Part shown: positions 56,251 to 64,000 of the stretch, piece by piece
Position numbering within the stretch: position 1 is the first letter of the stretch
Layout: each line of letters starts with the position of its first letter
Assembly: GCA_022577435.1 (NCBI GenBank)
Contig: JAKOON010000007.1
Coordinates: forward strand, 19,668,866 to 19,732,865
Direction of reading: 5' to 3'
Origin: Embiotoca jacksoni
Lineage: Eukaryota > Chordata > Actinopteri > Embiotocidae
Length of the DNA: 64,000 nucleotides
Translations under genes and position numbers: made by a program
Notes under the pieces: model-generated
The model's database searches: none
Told to the model about the DNA's origin: nothing
The model's input: only the letters and a program-made list of their open reading frames with translations

Positions 56251-56890
56251 GGGTGTGGGGGTTGAGGGGCCCCACAATTAAAAACACACTGTGACCTTGT
56301 GGCTGGAAGGACCTAGATAGGTTGAAAATTTAAGCAGGATGAAGAAACATCATGACGGAGATGGAGCCACCACCCTGCCTCTCCCAAAACCCACTGATAT
56401 CATCAAAGTGTCAAAGTTGGTAATCACTATTGCTATAGTTATGCATATATACATAAATATATATACACTATTGATTTATGAACACAACTGTCATTTTCAT
56501 TTCGTAACTGTTATAATACATGTTGTTTTAATTTCTAAATAAATAGCAGAGCTTGTAACAGCAACTTCACAAGATCAGACAAAGTAAAACATTTTCCAGA
56601 ATACAGAATGCTAACATATTTCCCCACTCTCTTAAAAGCACTGTATTAAATGTATCACTTGAGCATGTGTGATGTAGAAAGATTATAAAATCACGCCCAA
56701 ACAGTGACTGCTGTGTGTCCATGATTCCTAATCTGAGGTGGCGCCACCTAGTGGTGCGAGCGTTGCTTAATGCATCTGTGTAAAAACTGTGTACCCACTA
56801 AGAAAGTGCCAGGAGGTCCCACTTAAAAATGTGAAATCTATCTAAACAATATAACTTTGTGACATAACTTGCACTTCGGTAATTTTGTTT
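56251..56890. other. Intergenic DNA, no gene seen
   Basis: No recognisable gene; GGCGCCACCTAGTGGTGCGA near 56740 is a short imperfect palindrome. Confidence 0.4.
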
Positions 56891-56894
56891 TGCA

Positions 56895-57095
56895 AATTCC
56901 TGCAGGGTTGCCCCCTCACACTTTTGTTGCGAGACACTTGTTTCTCTGTCTGAAGCTCTCACACTGTCTAGAACTAATCTGACGCCACTATTAAAAGTCT
57001 CACATCCTCAGGTTTTGAGCCTCTGCAAACTTCAAACTTGACTTCCATAATGCCTACCATGTTATTAGAATTAAGGAGGGGGGTTGGTGGTCATT
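56895..57095 (+). pseudogene. Sushi-like Ty3/gypsy reverse transcriptase, 5' part
   Basis: Degraded but recognisable RT sequence. TTCCTGCAGGGTTGCC corresponds to the SPAGAGF-type motif. CTCACATCCTCAGGTTTTGA matches the LMSSAFE region. AAACTTGACTTCCATAATGC, then CTACCATGTTATTAG, matches KLDLRNAYHLVRI (read as NAYHVIRIKEG in the frame near 57046). Deletions and frame changes occur near 56960 and 57080. The match stops at 57095, where the inserted element begins, and resumes at 58516. Confidence 0.6.
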
Positions 57096-58515
57096 GGGCC
57101 CTTATTCTCTAATATGTGCATAGAAATGTTCTTACTTTGCGCATAAATAAGTGCGCACGCAGAGTCACCGTTGGATTCATGACACGTTCGTACCGGCCAA
57201 TTTTGTTTTCACCACCCCACCTATGTCAGCGAATCAGAATCATTTTAAATTTACAGGGACGTGTCCGTGCTTTGCAATTAGCAAACTGACACGCCCCCGT
57301 TTTTCCATATAAGGGCAGCCATTTGTCTGGAGCTGTATCATGAAGAAAGCGGTGAAGTGAAGAGAAGTTGTCAGAGACGGCAACAAAAATTAAAAAGAAA
57401 AATTCCACAACAGCTGAAATTGAAACAATAGTGTCTGAGGTGAAAGAAAAGGAACATTTTTCAAAAGTGTTTCCTCCGGAGTAACTATGGTTACAAAAAA
57501 ATGACGGGGTAGGCTGCTGCGTCCCCTGAAGTTCGCACTGTGGCACAGGTTAACCCTTGAACGCAATAGTATTCATCATGGAGAGATGAAGCGGATATCC
57601 CCGGAAACTGCACGATGAAAAATTTGCCTCGACTGTGCAACGAAGCGTTGTGGAGATAATCGAAGTTGAAGTTGCATTGTCGTTACACTCTGTATGAAGC
57701 GCTACATCCATCTCCCTATTCTTAATTGAATAATTAAGTCCCGATCGCTTCACGATGTACTGGATATCAAAATAAACAGCAGGACTTTATATAAAAATAA
57801 ATAATAACAACACCGTATTCATGGGGCCTACACTACAACTGAGGTATTAGCCCATATCCAAGGGGCATGTGTTGAATGGTTAGCCCCAACAATGACTAGT
57901 ATATGACCTGAAAAGTAAAGGTAGTGAAATTACCCTACAAAAATATTAACAAGGTTAAAGAAAATACTTCAATATTAAAGTTGACGCAAAGAAATGCATC
58001 ACAGACAAAACGAAAAAGAAGGAAACAGGTGGAGGACAAGGAGCACCTGATCTGACGGCCAGGATGAGACACTGGCACCAATGATTAACATATTAGCATC
58101 CAACGTAAGCGGAACATGTTCTAGAAATGAGGGTGAAAGTGATGACATCCAGCAAGACTAGCCGCAGGTAACATATTTGGTATTTGCAATAATCTGTAAA
58201 TATGTGAATATATGTGAATATTTTAATGAAGAGAATCATTTATTTGGCTTAAAGGCCATACATTTTATGGTTAGTCTATTTAATACATTTGGTCAAAGCA
58301 TTAGTATATTAACGGCATTCAATATCGTTGTTTATTAAATCCTTTTTTAATGAATGCAGCCAGGGACAGCCAAGCAGTCATTTGTTCGTATGCATGGTCC
58401 AAAGTCCTCCTAAATTTGTTTGCAGAGTACGAACAAATTCAGGAAAGAAAATATTGATGAATCCCAGACACACAGTTTAAGATTTGTACGTTCCCACTGT
58501 TAGTCAATGAGGCCC
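57096..58515. mobile_element. Harbinger-like DNA transposon remnant inserted in gypsy RT
   Basis: The 1.42-kb segment interrupts a gypsy RT fragment. Its ends are imperfect inverted repeats: left GGGCCCTTATTCTCTAA, right (reverse complement) GGGCCTCATTGACTAAC. Both sides are flanked by ATT (57093-57095 and 58516-58518), a 3-bp duplication as made by PIF/Harbinger transposases, although TTA/TAA is more usual. A short frame at 57378-57485 (NSTTAEIETIVSEVKEKEHF) resembles the start of the Myb-like partner protein of Harbinger elements. No DDE transposase is left. The insertion is well supported; the superfamily name is moderately so. Confidence 0.6.
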
Positions 58516-59253
58516 ATTACGAGTACCTGGTGATGCCTTTTAGTCACACTAATGCTCCTGCTGTGTTCCAGGCTCTGGTTAATGACGTCCTCCGGGACAT
58601 CCTAAATGTTTTTATATTTGTTTACCTGGATGATATCCTTATTTTCTCTCCCAACTATGATACTCACATGCTGCATGTCTGTCAAGTCCTCAAGAGTCTC
58701 CTGCAGAACCAGCTCTACATCAAGGCCGAGAAGGGCGAGTTTCACGTTTCCACTGTATCCTTTCTGGGTTTCATTGTTACCCAAGGCAGTATTAGGGTGA
58801 AACCTGAAAAGGTTTGTGCTGTTTCTGACCCACACCTCAAAAAATAGCTCCAGCAGTCACTAGGATTCACTGACTATTGCCGAAGCTGCATCCATAACTA
58901 CAACTCTAGCGCTGCTCCTCTTTATAATCTCTGCTACCTCTACCTCTACTTCTGTTTAATTTGTTTGGTCCCCTCAGGTCAAGACAGCTTTAAAACATTT
59001 GAAGAAGAGTTACCTTAAGCTCCCATCCTGATGATCCCTGACACCAAGCAGCAGTTCATAGTCAAAGTCGACACTTTTGATCTCGGCATCGGTGCTGTTC
59101 TCTCCCACACATCTGAGCTGGACAACAAGCTTCATCCCTGCGTCTTCCTCTCCCAGAAGCTTTCTCCTGGTGAGAGGAACTACAACGTCAGCCACCAGGA
59201 GTTGCTGGCTAGTAAGGTGGCATTGGAGGAGGGGAGGCACTGGTTGGAGAGAG
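58516..59253 (+). pseudogene. Sushi-like Ty3/gypsy RT-RNase H pseudogene, 3' part
   Basis: It reads YEYLVMPFSHTNAPAVFQAL, then VYLDDILIFSP at 58620-58652 with the intact catalytic Tyr-x-Asp-Asp (YLDD, 58623-58634). AEKGEFHVSTVSFLGFIV and LGFTDYCR, the start of the connection, follow. RNase H starts with QFIVKVDTFDLGIGAVLS, where the first acidic residue is the Asp of VDTF. LSPGERNYNVSHQELLASKV holds the Glu, and ALEEGRHWLE ends the match. The whole piece is in one frame except for TAG at 58845 and TAA at 59016. It resembles fish sushi/Jule-type chromoviruses. No gag, integrase or LTR lies nearby, so it is a fragment. Confidence 0.88.
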
Positions 59254-60990
59254 AAGAGCAAACAACGAATCTTAGCTTAGGAAAAATGTACAAAGCTTCT
59301 CAGAGCAACTCTAAGCTGTTAGTGTCGGAAGAATGTTGCTCCTACCTAGTGGTATCTTAGGAGCTCTCTTAAGTCGAAGATGATTTCTGAATAACTCAAA
59401 TCTTTACAAGTATCTACTATTTTTGCCTTTTTTTTGTTCACATTTTACCAAGTAAAACTATCAACTTAACTTGTGTCTCTTGAGTCGTGCTTTCAAGTCC
59501 TCTCCTTGCATTGTTACAGCTGTATGTGGTGGTGGTGGCAAGAAATTTTATGTAATTCAGTGTTAAGAGGTCAAGGTCATTTTATTTCTATGAAAACATG
59601 AACACATGTTGCGTTTTCCCTTTGCTTCCAGTTTGTGCTACGCTACACTAAACAGTTTGTGTCTGTGTGTCTGCTTATTGCAGCTTACACCTTTGAACAT
59701 ACTGATTAAATGGATGCAGGTATGGTGCCATTTTTATTAAATTTAAAAGACAAATTTGTTATTTTTACTCTTAAATATTGTATGTTTTCAGGAAGACGGT
59801 TTTCACCTCCTGGAGTCGCTCTCAGTGTTTCTCCAGTCTTTTCATCAATCCTTCCTCCTCCCCTCTGCTTTTGTCTCTGCTTCAGCACTATAGACGCTTA
59901 ATGAGCCACAAAATATAATTCAGAAATGATAGTCGTCTGAAAGAGATGGAGAGGGAGAGCGAGGGAGGGAGAGATGGAAAGATAGACAAAGACAGTTTAC
60001 TGTCAACAGTGATTTTAAATCAGCAAAAAAAATATTTCTTTTCACAATCATACCAGAGTATTTCAACCCCTTAAAACAGGGGAAATTATTTTGCAGGCAC
60101 AGAGATCACATGACTATGTGTCAAAACATTGATAATCATGTCGCTTCTACTTAATCCTTTGATGTTGAATGGGAAAAGTCACTCTCTCAGGTTCAATTTA
60201 CAGTGAATGGTTAAGACCAAAAAGCAGTGTTTAACTTGCAGGATGACAGGTGATTAAAACATCTTGGAGTTGAACACTGAGACTTACTTTTAATTACAGA
60301 TACTCTGCAGTCCCCTCTAAACTAGCACATTTTCTGAAAGCTTGCTGCTGGTTCTTGATTTCTCAGAAAGCCTGAATATTTAGAAACTATAAAACTGAAG
60401 CAATTTGGTCACTGACCATTTTATGACATTTTGCCTGATTTTGTACAAAAGGTCACATGTCCTTCTGTTGTACCCTTCGATTGAACACGGATTGCTGGCC
60501 AATGAAGGCGTCGCCCTTCTTGAGCAAAAGAAATTAGTATTAATAATGGTAATAATAACAATAATAAATTACACAAACTGTCAATATTCAGTTGCGTGTC
60601 TGGAATGCACCCAGTAATACTTGACAATCACACCCCTAAGCAATTTTATATGAAGAAAAGGGTGTTTGGTATAATACTGTTTTATTCTAATGTAATGCAT
60701 TGTACAAAAATACTATTTTAGACAAACACTTGTCTGCATTTCGTTATTTTGGTCACTGATTTGGCAATATATGCAATCATGACATGATCCCAATAAAGCA
60801 ACATGAAACTTATTTCAACTTATGCATGAATACACTTAGACAGAAAATTAAAATAATTGCTAAAAAGTAATTCCATCTTCTTCTCTTTCCTGTCATATTT
60901 CATTTGTATCATTAGTCAATTTTGCTTTGCTGTGAAAGAAGAAAGACACGAAGAAAAAACAGAGAGAGTAGGAGACAAAGACAGAGAATT
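59254..60990. other. AT-rich intergenic DNA
   Basis: About 1.7 kb without a recognisable gene. Positions 59940-59990 are GA-rich. Confidence 0.4.
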
Positions 60991-61004
60991 ATACTAATAT
61001 TCTA

Positions 61005-61640
61005 ATGTGTTCAGTGGGTTTCAATTGGCCACATTATGCAGCTTAATCCACTGATGTATTCTGCACCTTCACCTGCTGCAATGTGGCAATAGAAAACCTC
61101 TCTCTTCCAGCACAACTTTACAGCTCACATTAAAAGCTGGCCTTCATGTATCAGTCAATGATGGGTGAAACAGATCTTATTAGATCCAGTGAGAGTGGAA
61201 AGCGTACTTTAAATGTACCGGCTGAATTGAGCTGTCCATTGTGTTCTCTCACTTATTATTGAGCATATCAAGACAAATGAAGAGCAGGTCTGTTTCTGAG
61301 TATGAACAGATTCTAAATTTTTTAAAGAATTAATAGTTGAAATGGAACTTCTTATCTTTATCTTTATGAGAGTGTAATACTTGCTTCCATATATCAGATG
61401 CTGTGCTGAAAAGCTGTGCCACAAATCAGCATATCAATTTCATCAAGCCATTATCATATTTGATAACTGGAACTAAACACAAGGTTCAGCTGAGTTTTGC
61501 CAGCCATTAATGTCTGTACTAATAAATTGATATATTTAGTAATTTTGCTGAATAGGTTCCTACGTATTTAATTTGTTAATTTGCAGTTTTTAAACCATGC
61601 ACCTGCTGAACTTTTAATTGTTGCAAATTCCCTCTATGTT
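61005..61640. promoter_or_regulatory. Candidate conserved noncoding block
   Basis: Balanced, complex sequence with TTTCAATTGGCCACATTATG, GCAGCTTAATCCAC (bicoid-type TAATCC), TCTTATTAGATCC, CAGCCATTAATGTC and GTTAATTTGCAG. No frame or repeat match. Inferred. Confidence 0.3.
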
Positions 61641-62546
61641 AATTTGAAGTAGCTGGTGCAGACCGCTTTTGCCAGTAATGGTTTTTTTTGCGTGTTTTTA
61701 CTGTCATTTCAACAAGTAATCATATACAGTAACAGTGTTCATGACTTAAATGAATCAATAATAACATCAGTCAGTGTCCACATTTCCAGCTTACATTTGA
61801 GACTAATCAAGCACATAGTAATATTGATCAATCTTTTCTAGAACAGATAAAACAATCAATGTATCAAATCCATTACAGCAGATTGCCAAATAATCCATTT
61901 TTGACAAAGGTTGATGTCAAAACCATCTCTTTCTCTGCATAAAATGAATGTCTAAAATGGCAGCCCTGTAGCTTTCACAGTGAAATAAACACTGTGGAGG
62001 CTTCGTCAAGAGAAACAGCAACATGAACCAGTCTTTTAATGATGAGCACTAATTAAACTGAGAATCAAGGTAGATGAAGGAGATAGGTGTCTGAGTGTGT
62101 TTGCCCGCTGCTGCTGTGTGTGGTGTGTGCACATTGATGTAGCACTTAGCTTGAGGGCTGAGGTGTTTGACCTGTGTTTGACCCAGTTAACCTCCCCCTC
62201 CCCCATCCTCTCCTGTCTTTAGTCTTCCTCTTCCTTTTTTTCCATCTGTCATCCTCATCATCAGAGGCTAAGAGCAAGCAGGGTTGCAGTGAATGGTAAA
62301 CCCACCTAAACGCACCTTACCTCACCACACTTTTAGACAATAACATAAAGCAAATACGAATTGCCAAATAAGTCCTGAGGCTCTGCATTAACAGATGAAA
62401 TTTTCCCCTGAAAAACATCCCAAAATTGAGTTGTGTCAGATTTAAACTGAACCCATGCTATGTAATTAGTTTCTATATTATTTTATGTAATGTATATATT
62501 TTTTTCTTAATAATTTCAATTGGTAAAAGAAATTAAGAACTCCAAG
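61641..62546. other. AT-rich intergenic DNA
   Basis: Positions 61990-62130 (TTTTAATGATGAGCACTAATTAAAC) could be regulatory. No gene or repeat recognised. Confidence 0.4.
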
Positions 62547-62820
62547 GGAGGCTGTGGCTCAGACGGTAGAGTGGGTTGAACACTAATCGGAAGGTCAGTG
62601 GCTCGATCCCCATCTCCTCCTGTCCACATGCCTAAGTGCCCTTGAGCAAGACACTGAACCCTAAGTTGCTCCCAATGGTGTACCATCAGTGTGTGAATGT
62701 TCTCCTGATGGCAGCACCCTGCATGGTGATCTGTCTCATTAGTGTGTGAATGGGAAAACATGTTAAAGCGCTTTGAGACTGAAAGGTGATAAAGCACTAT
62801 ACAAGTACAGACCATTTACC
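62547..62820 (+). mobile_element. tRNA-derived SINE, full-length-like copy
   Basis: The head is GAGGCTGTGGCTCAGACGGT (A box) and GTGGCTCGATCCCCATCTCC (B box). The body is CTTGAGCAAGACACTGAACC, GTTGCTCCCAATGGTGTACC and CCTGCATGGTGATCTGTCTC, and the 3' end TAAAGCACTATACAAGTACA. It is the least decayed of the three copies in the window. Confidence 0.88.
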
Positions 62821-63089
62821 AATAAACACTAAAGTTAAATGATTATAGCAGGTGTCACAATTCTGTTTTTAATCACATTTATATTGTAATATTTAGACTT
62901 GGTAAATTAATTTTATGTTCAAAAAATACCGAGTGTAACAGCAGGGTTGTGCAGAGTTGAAAACTAAAGTTAAAAGCACCAAAGAGATGACTTGGGCTTT
63001 GTTTAGTTCTCATCTCATATAATGTACAAAGATTGATGATGATTGATCAAATACATTTTCACTATCTCACTAATACATAACAATAAGTA
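62821..63089. other. AT-rich intergenic DNA
   Basis: Nothing recognised. Confidence 0.4.
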
Positions 63090-63731
63090 AAAACAGAATG
63101 TGACAATTTGCAAATAATGTAAACCCAGAAAATATACCAATGTCAACATATTGAAAATATTGAAACTGAAAAATATAGGCACATTTTAAATTTGGTGGCA
63201 ACAACACATTTAAAAAAGTTGAGACAGGGCCAACAAAAGACTAGAAAAGTTGTGTAATGCTAAAAAAAAAAAAAAACACTTGATGGAAATTCTAATTATT
63301 TTATCTGATAACAGGTCAGTAACATAATTGGTTATAAAAAGAGCGTCGCAGAGAGGCAGAGTCTCTCAGCAGATGGGGAGAGTTTCACCACTCTGTGAAA
63401 GACTGCATGGAAATATAGTGCAGCAAATAAAAATAATCTTCCTCAATGTAAAATTGCAAAGAATTTGGGGATTTCATCATCTACGGTTCAAAAATCTTTA
63501 AAATATTCAAAGAATCTGAGAAATCTCTGTATGCAAGAAACAAGGCTGAAAACTAATATTGGATGGCTGTGATCTTTGCACCCTTAGGTGGCAATACATT
63601 ACAAACGGATACAAAACTGTAGTGGACATCTCTTCATAGGCTCAAAAAACATTGTTTGTGAACACAGCTCATCGTTGCATTCATAAATGCAGGTTAAAAC
63701 TCTTCCATGTAAAGAAGAAACCATGGATATA
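63090..63731 (+). mobile_element. Tc1-like transposon, left half, interrupted
   Basis: It begins within the terminal repeat (AAAAACAGAATGTGACAATT, TGCAAATAATG), lacking the outermost ~40 bp. The inner repeat AAAAAAGTTGAGACAGGGCC and a promoter-like TATAAAAAGAGCGTCGCAGA follow. From about 63370 the N-terminal transposase sequence starts (GATGGGGAGAGTTTCACCAC, AAAATTGCAAAGAATTTGGG, ATTTCATCATCTACGGTTCA), corresponding to the helix-turn-helix region, with several frame changes. The sequence stops at 63731 inside the gene, where a different Tc1-like element begins. It is the same family as 53496-54390. Confidence 0.75.
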
Positions 63732-64000
63732 CAGTGCAGCCGGAAAGTGTTCACAGTGCTTCACTTTTTCCACATTTTGTTATGTTACAGCCTTATTCCA
63801 AAATGGATTAAATTCATTTTTGTCCTCAAAATTCTACACACAATACCCAATAATGACAAAGTGAAAAAAGTTTGTTAAAAATGTTTGCAAATCTAGTAAA
63901 CATAAAGAACGAAAATATAAGACATACATAAGCCTTTGCTCATTAGTTTGTTGAAGCACCTTTGGCAGCAATTACAGCCTCAAGTCTTTTTGAGTATGAT
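63732..64000 (-). mobile_element. Second Tc1-like transposon, cut by the window end
   Basis: It starts CAGTGCAGCCGGAAAGTGTT after a TA, the expected Tc1 start. The terminal repeat continues with CACTTTTTCCACATTTTGTT, ATGTTACAGCCTTATTCCAA and AATGACAAAGTGAAAAAAGT. At about 63955 the 3' end of the transposase gene on the minus strand appears (GCACCTTTGGCAGCAATTAC, the reverse complement of the C-terminus). The rest lies beyond 64000. Its ends differ from the element it interrupts, so it is another family. Confidence 0.8.

Noticed and set aside
62547..62640. A possible tRNA gene from A and B box sequence
   Set aside because: It is the head of a tRNA-derived SINE with two other copies in the window, and it cannot fold into a complete cloverleaf by eye.

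Overview
The window is vertebrate nuclear DNA, almost certainly from a ray-finned (percomorph-like teleost) fish. The evidence is about eighteen long CA/GT microsatellites, tRNA-derived SINEs of two fish types, L2/CR1-type LINE tails, several fish Tc1-like transposon families and Ty3/gypsy elements of fish type. I found no host protein-coding exon, rRNA or functional tRNA. Every reading frame I could recognise belongs to a decayed mobile element, and most other open frames come from microsatellites or low-complexity DNA. The setting fits a gene desert or a very large intron.

Layout. 1-2.4 kb: AT-rich DNA with two dinucleotide arrays, a 24-bp minisatellite and LINE 3' ends. 2.5-10.0 kb: a nearly full-length but dead Ty3/gypsy retrotransposon whose gag resembles the vertebrate PNMA family. 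It has a partial 5' LTR, a primer-binding site, gag, pol, a polypurine tract, and a long 3' LTR carrying a perfect 32-bp palindrome. 10-16.7 kb: AT-rich DNA, a Mermaid/DANA-like SINE and LINE 3' ends. 16.7-18.3 kb: a complete Tc1-like transposon with ~210-bp inverted repeats and a broken transposase. 19-30 kb: intergenic DNA, antisense L2-like LINE pieces, a SINE and candidate conserved noncoding blocks. 30.9-31.5 kb: a putative non-autonomous DNA transposon. 35-41 kb: a Tc1 remnant, dense microsatellites, a hAT transposase C-terminus, and LINE RT and endonuclease remnants. 42.7-44.5 kb: a 1.8-kb pyrimidine tract. 44.5-52 kb: candidate conserved noncoding DNA, microsatellites and Tc1 pieces. 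52-54.5 kb: hAT and SINE pieces and a Tc1-like element inserted in a (GAATA)n array. 56.9-59.3 kb: a sushi-like gypsy RT split by a Harbinger-like insertion. 59.3-64 kb: AT-rich DNA, a SINE, and one Tc1-like element interrupted by another that runs off the window.

No cooperating gene system is present. The most informative points are the nested insertions, which give relative ages, the PNMA-type gag, the CGA-to-TGA decay of pol, the palindrome in the gypsy LTR and the TAAT-rich candidate regulatory blocks. Family assignments come from recognising motifs from memory, not from a database search.
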